From Fistulifera solaris (Eukaryota > Bacillariophyta > Bacillariophyceae > Naviculales > Stauroneidaceae): a stretch of DNA of 64,000 nt. Below, piece by piece: positions 10,811 through 21,352 of the stretch. Location of the stretch: the NCBI GenBank assembly GCA_030295235.1, contig AP026141.1, positions 62,001 through 126,000 on the forward strand, written 5' to 3'. A program made the translations under genes and the position numbers. Position 1 is the first letter of the stretch, and each line of letters begins with the position of its first letter. The notes below the pieces were generated by a model, which saw nothing but the letters and a program-made list of their open reading frames with translations, searched no databases and had not been told where the DNA came from.

Positions 10811-12735
10811 CAAATTCCAGAAATTCTGGAAAATGTGTTTTGCATCATACAGAAATTCTGTGATGGTATTTTTCGATCCAATCGAAATCCTGTGCATGTT
10901 CCCGAAATCTTGACTTGCTGTTTTGGATCATAGGGAAGAAAATGGGACATTCCAGAAATTTGGGAAACGTGTGTTTTGATCATAACGAAAGTAAGTTCAA
11001 ACTCCAGAAATTCTGGAAAATGTGTTTTGCATCATAAGGGCTGGTTACACGCAGGGACGTCCTGTCGCAATAGTTCCGTAAATGTACACTCAAGTCTACA
11101 GTAACCGAATCATCAAAAAAACTCATCACAATAAAATACCGCACAAATCAAGGCTAAACATAATGGGGCGCCGATTGATTAAACAATGCTTTCTTGAAAT
11201 TGTTTTTATTGTTATTATATGATAAGAATTAAGCGGCTCCAATGGATGTTTTATTTTCATCAGAGTCGATCGGATTGTGGAGAAATGGCGTAATTCGATT
11301 CTGCCCATGCTTTTTTACCGTAGAAAAACGACGTGAAACCAGAAAACTCGACCATAATACCGCCACTTTCTCTCAATTCAAGCCAGTTGTGTTCCTACTA
11401 TGCGAGAATTTTATATCTCAATTTTGAGAGAAATTCGCTGCCTTTAGCACAAGTTATAGCAACATGAACGGCATTTCACCATGGTCGTCGTGCTCGGCGG
11501 AGTTCGATTGCCCGAAGATAATTGGTACTATATAATTATAATGTACTCAAGCACTTACAGAAATTCTGTGATGGTCCAGAAATTCTGGACCAGATTTTTC
11601 GATCCTAATGAAATGCTCTGCATGTTCCCGAAATTCACGTAAGGATGTTTTGGATCATAACGAAGGATATGGGGCGTTGCACAAAGTCAGGAAACATGTA
11701 TTTTGATTATAACGAAAGTAAGTTCAAATTCCAGAAATTCTGGAAAATGTGTTTTGTGTCATACAGAAATTCTGTGATTGTCCAGAAATTCTGGACCAGA
11801 TTTTTCGATCCAATCGAAATCCTGTGCATGTTCCCGAAATCTTGACTCGGTGTCTTGGATCATAGGGAAGAAAATGGGACATTCCAGAAATTTGGGAAAC
11901 GTGTGTTTTGATCATAACGAAAGTAAGTTCAAATTCCAGAAATTCTGGAAAATGTGTTTTGCGTCATATGGAAATTCTGTGATGGTCCAGAAATTCTGGA
12001 CCAGATTTTTCGATCCAATCGAAATCCTGTGCATGTTCCCGAAATTCACGTCGGGATGTTTTGGATCATAACGAAAGTAAGTTCAAATTCCAGAAATTCT
12101 GGAAAATGTGTTTTGCGTCATATGGAAATTCTGTGATGGTCCAGAAATTCTGGACCAGATTTTTCGATCCAATCGAAATCCTGTGCATGTTCCCGAAATT
12201 CACGTCAGGATGTTTTGGATCATAACGAAAGTACGTGCATGTTCCAGAAAATCTGGATAATGTGTTTTGCATCATACAGAAATTCTGTGATGGTCCAGAA
12301 ATTCTGGACCAGATTTTTCGATACTAACGAAAGGCTACGCATGTTCCCGAAAATCATGACGCGGTGTCTTGGATCATAACAAAGAATATGGGGCATTCCA
12401 AATATTCAGGAAACATGTGTTTTTGATCATGACGAAAATACGTGCATGTTCCAGAAAATCTGGATAATGTGTTTTGCATCATACAGAAATTCTGTGATGG
12501 TCCAGAAATTCTGGACCAGATTTTTCGATACTAACGAAAGGCTACGCATGTTCCCGAAAATCATGACGCGGTGTCTTGGATCATAACAAAGACTATGGGA
12601 CATTCCAAATATTCAGGAAACATGTGTTTTTGATCATGACGAAAATACGTGCATGTTCCAGAAAATCTGGATAATGTGTTTTGCATCATACAGAAATTCT
12701 GTGATGGTCCAGAAATTCTGGACCAGTTTTTCCAC
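10811..12735. repeat. Satellite-like array of palindromes, array 1
   Basis: Degenerate tandem monomers about 50 bp apart, each built around a near-perfect palindrome: TCCAGAAATTCTGGA, often extended to GGTCCAGAAATTCTGGACC, alternating with CAGAAATTCTGTG. Higher-order units of about 200 bp add TTCGATCCAATCGAAA and a TTGGATCATAACGAAAG spacer. An interruption of about 520 bp without the motif (about 11037-11556) splits it. Open frames of 60-100 codons across the array are translations of the repeat and should not be called as genes. The same family recurs at 59350-61452. Confidence 0.9.
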
Positions 12736-12977
12736 CCTACTGTACTTGTACGGGGAACGAAAAGCTGGGCATCGGCATGTGGCATGTTATTATTTTCGTC
12801 GTCGCTTTCTTCGCCTTTTCATCTCGCTTTATTTATTTTTACCAGTATCGGCAATCATTAATTTATAATAAAGATCAATACAAAGAAGTATAATATGAAG
12901 GGGAACTATTCTGTGTCATGTCGTCCTGCACGCCGCGCCTTTCCTTTATGACGCCTATTAAAGGGAATGTTCGGTTG
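12736..12977. other. Spacer after array 1
   Basis: T-rich and pyrimidine-rich spacer leading into the 3' end of the first arrestin gene. Nothing supported. Confidence 0.3.
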
Positions 12978-14560
12978 CTATTCCTCGTTTTCTGCTTCGG
13001 AGGCAGGCACACCGTACGTTTCCAAGAAAGCTAATGCATTTGTCATTGCTACAGGAGACACACCCGATACCGTTTCCATCTGATCTGGGTTGCGATGTGC
13101 TCGAGAGACCAGAATGGGAACTCGGCAGAACACAGATTTCTTCGTGTTGATAAAATCTCGACTTATACCGACACGAATTTCCAACGTGTAACTCCACCGG
13201 AGGCATGGGTACCAATCTTTCGTAAAAGGCTGCGGAATGCCTCCATTAAAGCTCGGGCATATCAAAGGAATTTGAACCTGTTCGATGCCGTCAAGGTCTT
13301 GGATCGAAAAGTGCTTTGGGCTGGAATCGTTGACTGGAACAGATCAATGTAGTGAGAAAGAGTGAAATGCTTGAAGGTCGTTTCCCCTATACTTTTCATG
13401 CAAAAGACAAGTTGCGTCAAGACCACAAAGAAAGGCAGAGGCTTGTCCGAATCATTCACAATCTCACCAGCAATACGAACTGCTTCGTCCGGGGCATACA
13501 CAAGCCGCTCTAAGTGCAGCTTCGTGGAGATTAAACCCGACGATTTGCAACAATACCAACCGCAGTAGCAGTAGTTATAGATGGGCTGATCCATTGTTTC
13601 AATTCGAGCTGGTGTCCAGAGAGAAACGTGGGGTGGGAGCAGCCTGGGGGTCACGTATATGATGATTTCGGCTTTGGGATCTCTCCAGTTGGTGGTGTAG
13701 ATTCGAGCTCGCAAACTGTATTGAACTTGGCATTTGTGCGGAGACAATTGTGGGAACTCCGCTGACCCTGGTGCATCGGCACGAAGTGCGAAGGCGAATG
13801 GTGCAGTCACCGCCTCGTCAGGCAAATGGATCATTTTGCCTGGCGTCACGGCCTTCGCTAGGCGGTAAGCTTTCACACACACATCATTCTGAGTCAACCA
13901 AGCCTTCGACAACCCTGTTGCTTCATGCACTCGCAAGATCAAACAAAGCGGCTTCAACCATAGCGAACTGATCGATGCATCCGCTTGACTTTTCATAGGA
14001 AAGTCAGCTTGCTCTTGCATAGGATACACTTCGTCGTAAGGGAGAATCCTGGCCGATAAGGTTATAGATGCACATCGGTTCTTGTTTCTACCGTTCTTCG
14101 TCAGCTGAAAGGTCTCTTTGGTTCCTAAACTCACAAGATTAGAAACGTTCAAAAGTATTTCACCCAAAATCATTTCTTGGGTTCCCCGATCGCGTCCGCT
14201 TACCCGGACAACCAATGGGAAATGGTGTTCTTCCGACAAGTCGCATGGAATACGAAGGATGCCCGAGTTGGGGACTTTATCAAAATAGGCATCTCTACCA
14301 GAGTCTTCTAAATAGGTAGTACGAGAGATCGGAGCATGCAATGTTTCACATTGCGCTTGAAGTATCGTCTTTGCTCTAAATTCCTGACGATCATCGCCCG
14401 AGCCTTCGTACCAATGAACACGCGAACTGGCGTCGAAGGTCAAGAAGGCTCCCTTGCACTTCAGTCCAGGCGCTTGAATTGTGACTGTGCCTCGAACGAC
14501 TTCTCCTGCGAAATACGCTCCATTGGGTCTTTCCAGATCAAAACGGATGAGCGGACGCAT
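12978..14560 (-). CDS. Arrestin-fold protein with embedded C2-like module (copy 1, frame broken once)
   Basis: ATG at 14560 gives MRPLIRFDLERPNG. Residues about 5-60 are an arrestin N-lobe (AYFAGEVVRGTVTIQAP). Next comes a C2-like stretch (LVVRVSGRDRGTQEMILGEI, ITLSARILPYDE), then a second C2-like strand set (LCLILRVHEATGL...NDVCVKAY), then the arrestin C-lobe (LHLERLVYAPDEAVRIAGEI). The Asp residues of the C2 loop kept in copy 2 (NDYDWGKRDD) are largely lost here, so calcium or lipid binding is less likely. The frame breaks at 13296-13300, where AAGACC stands for an expected AAGGACC; the family sequence (QIPLICPSFNGGIP...) then continues to 12978. Likely a cytosolic cargo or ubiquitin-ligase adaptor. 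It lacks the long helical tail of copy 2. Confidence 0.7.
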
Positions 14561-15391
14561 GTTGTCGTGCGACGTCCACAAAATTGTGAGCCTCGGAAAG
14601 ATTTTCTCGATCTTTTGTTCTGAGTTCTAAGCCGAGTCGTGATTCGTGAAGTCATCGGCAATCGGAACACTCGGAAGCCGGCTGACGAATGAATACCAGG
14701 TACCGGTAGTCTACTACCAGTACCGGTACTTCGGATTTTCACAATTCGATCCGTGACAACAATCAACAATACAGTACGGGTTTTTGTACACGATGTACCA
14801 CTGTGTCGAAAAAAAAAGCAAAAACGATTTTTGGGTTCACAATTCTCAATTCGCGATGCTAATGCAACAATTCATTCTAAATTCGAAATGCAAATGCAAC
14901 ATATTCCGATCCATCGTTATTATTCGCCAAAGCTCGTGGTGCGTGAATAGAAAAGATGAGGGAGGACCTAAATGCCGGAACTTGTCGAGTTACTTTTTCT
15001 TGGGTAATGATTCCATTCGATGGCGTGGAGCCGTTAAGTCGATTTCTGTGACAGTGCGTTGTATTTCAGCTCCCGGATGAGTCCCGACTCTTGATTCGTT
15101 GCTTACTGAAATACATTGTCAGCTGTGGCATGCTTTCATCGTCATCACGTTTTTGCTTGCTAGGGGCCACAATTGAAAGAAATCATGCTTGGTTAAATTA
15201 GTGAACAACCAAAAGCAACTGATGATCAACTCTTTAGTGCGCTAAAGAAAACAATTGTTATGCCTACATGTTTTTTATTTCAGACTACAACAAGTAACGA
15301 AAAAGCTACGAGAAGCGCTTGTTTGACAATAATACACGAAACTCTATGCTGGTTAAAGAGCACCCACATCGCACATAGCATAAACCTGAAA
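14561..15391. promoter_or_regulatory. Intergenic region upstream of arrestin copy 1
   Basis: Contains a cluster of TACCGGTA-type palindromes at about 14696-14730. These also occur near 17635 and 33425, upstream of other minus-strand genes. No gene supported. Confidence 0.35.
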
Positions 15392-17516
15392 TTACAGGAA
15401 TTTCGATGAAACCTCCTCGCGCTCAAAGAGAAAGTCAATGTGCTCCAGAACGACTTCTTTGTTTTCCGGGTCATTTACGTGCGGAGCCATGAGTTTCGCA
15501 ACATCTGCTTTTTGGAAGGAACATGACTCCATCGTGGCCACAACATGGGCACAGGTGAGCTTCCTGGTGCCTTGAAACGCTACGACTAGTTCGCCCACTA
15601 CAGCATTCTTGTCCAAAGAAAAAGTCACTTTATCCAGAATTTGGGTAAAGTCATTTGGAGAAAGGTTTTGTGCCTGCGCGGGGTATTTGCGAACCCACTG
15701 TCCGACAGTGCGCTGTTTCTCAAACGAATCATCCATTTCCTTCAACAAGTCGTCCACGATTGAGTCGTGGTTGGATTCTGCTGTTTCCGTGAACACTGTT
15801 GGTACATACGGCGAAGCGCCAGAAAATGTGTGAACCACTGGATCATAACTCAATAAGCTTCCGTCGACGTTGTTCGCATCTTCACTCGCGTCGTATGCGC
15901 TGACCGTTCCGGTTTGCTCCGCGGCAATTGTGACGCCTCCGTCCTCGGGACCAGTAATCGTTGGTGCCGTGTCAATTCCTTGTAAATCCGTTACTGCGTA
16001 CGTTTCGAGAAAGTAGAAAGGATCTGTCAATTCAACCGGCGGCATCCTCAAAGCCGCCTCGATCTGATGCGCGTACGGAGCCGCCGAGCAGATTAAAATA
16101 GGAGCTCTAGCATGGACTTCGGTCATTCCGCAGCAACTGCCTAAGCCTCCGCCAGCGCACACTTCTAATGTATAGCTCCATTTAACACATGGATAAGCAG
16201 CGGCCGTATACGGACTCGGCATACCACCGTAAAAGCTTGGAAATACCGTGGGTATACCAACTTGATCGATACCAGGAAGCTCTTTCAAAGACATGAAGCT
16301 CTGAGCCGGTACGGTGGATTGTAATAAGGTGAAGTAACGATCCTCTCTCGTTTGAGCTCCTCCTGCCGTTCTCATGAGCACAATCAACGTCAAGACAACA
16401 GAGAAAGGCAACGCTTTGTTCGAATCGTTTGTGACTTCACCCGCAAGACGAATAGTTTCTCCCGGCGCATACGCGAGACGCTCTAAATGCAGTTTGGCGG
16501 AGACCAAACCCGATAATTGCAACACCTCAATCCGCAGTAGGAGCAGTCGTAGATTGGTTGATCCAGTGCTTCAACTCGAGCGGGAGCCAAGAGTGCCAGC
16601 TGAGGTAACGGTCGATTGGGAATAACTTGCAATATCCGTTTGACACTTGGATCTCGCCAGTTGGCCGTGTCGATGTAGGCCCGCAAACTGTATCGGACAT
16701 GACATTGGTCTCCCACTCTAGGAAATTCCGCAGAGCCCGGTGCATCGGCAAGAATTTGAAACGCAAATGGCATTATCAGCTCTTCGTCTGGTATTTCAAT
16801 CATTCTGTCAGGTTTGGGAAGAGCTTTGGTGATGTCGGCTTGCCCATCCGGCGGCCGGTAAACCTGTACATAGACGTCGTTCTTTCCGAAGTAATCACCC
16901 CTTCGCAATCCGACGGCTTCATGAACTCGCAAGACCAAGCACAAAGGTTTCTTGACCACCATACTGACATTCACACCCGATCGACTGCGTGTCGGAAAGA
17001 CCGCCTCGTACGGAAGAAATTTAGCGGATAGCGTAATGAATGAATCCTCGTTTTTTCCGTTCCTCATCATTTGAAATGTTTCCTTTACGCCCGAATTCAC
17101 CAGTTGCGGCACATCTAACAATATTTCACCTAATAAATCATCTCGTTTACCCCAATCGTAATCATTGACACGTACGATGAGAATCAAATTGTGTTCGTCT
17201 GACAAATCGCAGGGAATGTAAAGGACACCCGAATCGGCAACTCGATCGAAGCATGCATTCTCTCCGGCTTCATCTAATACACCTGTACGGAAATAGTTCC
17301 CAAACAACGTATGCCGCTGCTCTTGAAACGTTGTATTGCCGTCGAAATCCGATCGGTTATCTCCCGAGCCCGTGTGCCAGTGCACATGCGAAAAACCTTT
17401 GAAGCGCCTCGGCATCTTTGTCGCGGCGCTTGGATGGCCACCGTCCCTCGTACGACTTCTCCAGCGTAATAGACTCCATCGGGTCGTTCTAATTCGATGT
17501 TAATGTGCGGGCTCAT
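15392..17516 (-). CDS. Arrestin-fold protein with embedded C2-like module and DUF4476-like tail (copy 2, frame broken twice)
   Basis: Tandem paralogue of 12978-14560. ATG at 17516 gives MSPHINIELERPDG. Order: arrestin N-lobe; VHWHTGSGDNR segment; C2-like module with intact acidic loop (NDYDWGKRDDLLGE) and ITLSAKFLPYE; second C2-like strand set (LVLRVHEAVGL..GKNDVYVQVY); arrestin C-lobe (LHLERLAYAPGETIRLAGEV). It ends in a C-terminal extension of about 170 residues with a helical DUF4476-like block (LDKVTFSLDKNAVVGELVVAF...LTCAHVVATM). The frame shifts at 17401-17403 (T run) and 16515-16518 (TGCAATTA, one A short), each time resuming the family sequence. It is likely a membrane-recruited trafficking adaptor; calcium or lipid recruitment through the C2-like part is inference. 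Confidence 0.72.
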
Positions 17517-17823
17517 GGATTTGAAAGTCAATGACTTGGAAAATATAGGACTTTCAAATGATCGTTTCCATGCAGCCAGCTTTGCCTTTCGTTTTTTCTT
17601 CCGAATGGAGTTTTTCAAAAACGAGGTATCGTACCGGTACTTATGCGATACGACGGACCGACAAATGCGGACTAAGGAGTCCGTTCGGATAGGGCCTGTT
17701 TTTTTGAATTCAGAAGAATGTGAAACGCTCAACGCAACTCATTGAGCATTACCTGGTACGACCTTTTTATCATACTCGTGAACGTGAGAAATAACTGGGA
17801 GACATAGACTTCGCTGCCACTCG

Positions 17824-18135
17824 CCCACATTTTCTGGGTACGTCAAAACAACACACCCCCACATTTTCTGGGTACGTCAAAACAAAACACCCCCACATTT
17901 TCTGGGTACGTGAAAACAACACACGCCCACATTTTCTGGGTAAGTGAAAACAAAACACCCCCACATTTTCTGGGTACGTGAAAACAACACACGCCCACAT
18001 TTTCTGGGAAAGTGAAAACAATACTACCCCACATTTTCTGGGTAAGTGAAAACAAGACTACCCCACATTTTCTGGGTACGTGAAAACAACACATCCCCAC
18101 ATTTTCTGGGTATGTGAAAGAAGACTCGCCCATAT
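17824..18135. repeat. 34-bp minisatellite, nine copies
   Basis: Tandem unit of about 34 bp with core CCCACATTTTCTGGG followed by a variable TACGTGAAAACAACACAC-type spacer. I count nine good copies plus one degenerate end copy (CCCATATTTGCTGCC). CCCA...TGGG makes each unit a short inverted repeat. The array lies between the 5' end of arrestin copy 2 and the 3' end of the third arrestin-like gene. Spacers are near-identical, so this is not a CRISPR array. Confidence 0.92.
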
Positions 18136-18242
18136 TTGCTGCCAGGTTTCACGTTTCACGGACATTTCTAGGATGGCACGGTTTGTGCGTCACATACCTC
18201 TCATTTTTCTCGATCCAAAGTAGTCTCGTTACGTTTCAATAG

Positions 18243-19151
18243 TTAAATGGGACAAGATAAACGAGGATTCGTACGATCTGTTGCAGTTTCCGCAACCACT
18301 TCAATGACATGCTGCACATGAACAAGAGCACCCGCGTAGGCTTCGCACAGAATGCTTTCGGGCACTTGAAAGGATGCTATTGTAGGTTCGCCTGCCGTTT
18401 TACTCCTGGCCTTCCACGCAGATAAGTCCCTAGTATTCACTTGCGTACTCGCCGAAATTCGCTGAGTTTCCACGATCTGAAAAGATGGATGTATCAAAGT
18501 CACCGATTCGATCAATCGCACTACGAAATCTTTGATATCGACGTCACTTTGATTTTGTCCCACAATCGATGCACTCACACAATTGCCAGTAGTCACATTC
18601 AATGTACATGACCATCCCAAGTGAATCTGTCCCCGTGAAACGAGCAGGTTCGTGGAAATGGGGAACCCATGCGGCATCATGACAACGAGTTGACCATGCC
18701 TCTTTGTATGTTTTTCTTCTTCCGTTCGTACCGTCAATACTTTGGTTGATTTCCACTTCACGACAGATCGTGAAGTGATGACAGCTGCCGAGAGTGTGTA
18801 AACAATTCCGACTGTCGCGTCGGGCTCGGTCACCTGCCAACTGCCCGGGAGGCCTGACGGTAGAGACACTTCAAAGTCGTATGAATGGACACCCGAATAC
18901 GCTAGCGGTGTACGAAACTCCTGTATGATTTGAGGATATTTGAGAAAGGTCTCTTCATGAATCGATCAGTTGTAGGAAACTCGCTCTCGACCGTGAAAGT
19001 CAAGTTGGAAACGATACAGATCCGCCGCGTCGTCTTTGCCCGTCAACGTCCATTCGACAGTTCCTTGTATCATTCGTTCTGTCGTAACCGCATCGTCGGC
19101 TAAGTGGATGGATAGTTGAGACTGATGGCTAGAATTGCTGTGAATAATCAT
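18243..19151 (-). CDS. Short arrestin-like protein interrupted by one in-frame TGA
   Basis: ATG at 19151 gives MIIHSNSSHQSQLSIHLADD. The reading frame has arrestin-like N-lobe features (MIQGTVEWTL, YRFQLDFHGRERV, YDFEVSLPSGLPGSW) and a C-lobe (LLVSRGQIHLGWSCTLNV, VDIKDFVVRLIESVTL). It is a classic short arrestin of about 300 aa, without the C2-like insert of its two neighbours. A TGA at 18966-18968 (..VSYN-stop-SIHEE..) stands between the first 61 residues and the rest, in the same frame; a Trp there (TGG) would give one protein. It may be a substitution error, a true nonsense mutation, or (unlikely) recoding. Third member of the arrestin cluster. Confidence 0.55.
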
Positions 19152-19553
19152 GTTGGTTCGATAGAATATGGAGTCGAATCATCAATCATCAAGCGAATTA
19201 ACCGTCCTCATTCGGAAAAGTGGTGCGACGTTTTTTCGTTTCAGTGCTTAGGGCCTCGCCAGCGTAACATCAGGCGCTCTAGGTTATCATGAAACGGTAT
19301 TGATTATTGATACTAATTGCTAAGTTCAACAGAATCAGCATAAGCACTAATTGTAACCTACAGCATTTAATTGATAACGTGATGATATAAGTCATGTAGA
19401 GCTTACTCTTGACAAGTCATTTTTGAAGACATTTTGAACTTATGCAACTCGGGTCTACGCTTTCATGTTCTCTTTACGACGATCAATTAACTATTATCAA
19501 AGTATCTCAGTTGTCTTTTAACAAATACTTCCTACCTCGACTTTTGGACTCGA

Positions 19554-20789
19554 TTATTCATACTTAAAAGTCGGTTCTTTGCCAGAAATATTCTGCGCGG
19601 CCACAATATTGCACAACTCCGCCATGCGCTTGGAGTAACCCGCTTCATTGTCGTACCATGCGTAGATTTTAACCAGCGTACCATCAATGACTTGTGTCGA
19701 CAAGGCGTCGATGATGGCGCTACGTGTATCGTTTGTGTAATCCGTTGAGACCAAAGGCAAGGTCTCGTAACCAAGAATTCCTTTCAAAGGACCACTTTCA
19801 CTGGCTTTCTTTAACGCCTCATTGACTTCTTCTCTCGTGACACTCTTTTTGACGACAAAGACACAATCCGTGAGACTCGCATTGAGCAACGGCACTCGCA
19901 CCGCGAGACCATTCAATTTCCCTTTGAGGTGAGGATAAATTTCCACAATCGCCGTAGCACTTCCCGTACTCGTGGGACACAAATTGACCATTCCACTCCG
20001 GGCACGACGCAAATCGCTTTTCTTCGTGTTGGGCATATCGACAATCGTTTGTGTACCCGTGACGTCCTGAAAATAGAGAGACAGTGTGAGAAACATTGAA
20101 GGGCATTGAGTGTCCGCATCGTCAAGCAAATACTCAATGTCAAGTTAAACCACTTACATGAATGGTAGTGATACACCCTTTATTGATCGTAGACGAAACA
20201 AGATAAGACGGTTAGAGTTGATCAGGCATGCACTCATGATAAAACGACCAAGTTACAACGCACCATGAACAATACCAAAGTTTTCTTCAATCACCTTGAC
20301 GACAGGAGCCAGACAGTTGGTAGTGCACGACGCATTCGTAACCAAATTTGTCTCTTTCGATAGTTTTTCATGATTGCAGCCCAACACAACATTCAACGCC
20401 CCATCTTCTTTGACCGGTGCACTGACGACGACTTGCTTAATGCCGCATTCATCGAAATAGGGCTGCAAGCTTTGCACCGTCAAAAATTTTCCTGTGCACT
20501 CCATCACCAATTCGACTCCCATACTTTTGAAATCGACCTTGGTAAAGTCTTTTTCTTGACTAAAGGTAACGGTTTTCCCATCGACGGTAAAACTCTGGCC
20601 ATCTTCGGCATGCGCGACTTGTTTGTTCCATGTGCCGTGTACACTGTCATATTTCGCCAAATAAGCGGCCGATTCGCAGCTGCAGAGATCGTTGACATGA
20701 ACGATTTCGAGTTCGGGGTCTTCCCACGCGTAGCGGAAACAGAGACGACCGATTCGTCCGAATCCGTTGACAGCGCACTTGACGGGCAT
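19554..20789 (-). CDS. Glyceraldehyde-3-phosphate dehydrogenase, ArsJ-associated-like class, 352 aa, three exons
   Basis: Exons 20789-20264, 20177-20158 and 20066-19554, with introns of 86 nt (20178-20263) and 91 nt (20067-20157). The middle exon is only 20 nt and encodes the invariant GCITTIH. It starts [16 protein letters not shown], with no targeting peptide, so a cytosolic place is inferred. The catalytic Cys is in [15 protein letters not shown] and the NAD-preferring Asp in VHVNDLC. The second half ([66 protein letters not shown]) resembles, from memory, the bacterial GAPDH class found beside the arsenate exporter ArsJ more than standard glycolytic GapC. That class makes 1-arseno-3-phosphoglycerate. 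No arsJ-like gene is in this window, so the arsenic role is inference; ordinary glycolysis remains possible. Confidence 0.85.
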
Positions 20790-21352
20790 GTTACAAAGAA
20801 GAATAAACTAAGAGAAAGTTAGGAAATACCGCTCCTTCCGCACTGCAGCTAGTGCGTTTGTGTTGAGTAAATGAATAATGAGAAGAGGGCGTTGATGAAT
20901 GCATCTTGTTGGCAGGTTAGCATCGTCATCGTCTCTCATGGTGAATTTGTGGTCGAAGAAAGCAAAAGTGTCGGAAGTTTACATGGGGTTTGTTCTTTGC
21001 TCGCGAATCTTTAAGATTCTCGTTATCTGATTGACTCAAAAATTGTGGGGAACTCATAGTACTCCGGAGTATCTACGAAAGTGTTGGTTTACGCGACTCG
21101 TGACTAAAGTAGTCGTGGAGAAACTCCGCTTACACATTGGTCTATAGTGGTGGGAATGAGCACACACCCGAAAAAATTCGACAACAGGTAACTTTAATAT
21201 TCAAGAATCGTTTTTGTTCCGTCCGCAGTTCACTCAATGATCATCGACTTCTATTTTGATCTCCGACAAGATTTTCAATCATTCGGAATTCCGAACTCAA
21301 GGTTCCATTTTCTTCGTCGTCTTGATCACCAAAAGAATGTCAACACGCTCTG
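20790..21352. promoter_or_regulatory. Upstream region of the GAPDH gene
   Basis: No coding feature. A degenerate piece of the dispersed repeat seen at 36.7-38.7 kb (GTGTTGGTTTACG) is near 21080. Confidence 0.35.

Noticed and set aside
10811-12735. Chains of 60-100-codon open frames in array 1
   Set aside because: They are translations of the palindromic repeat in several frames, without start context or domain.
17824-18135. Regular 34-bp repeats that could be mistaken for a CRISPR array
   Set aside because: Spacers are near-identical between units, and the genome is eukaryotic.
18966-18968. Selenocysteine recoding of the arrestin TGA
   Set aside because: Arrestins are not selenoproteins, the position favours Trp, and no SECIS-like structure was recognised.
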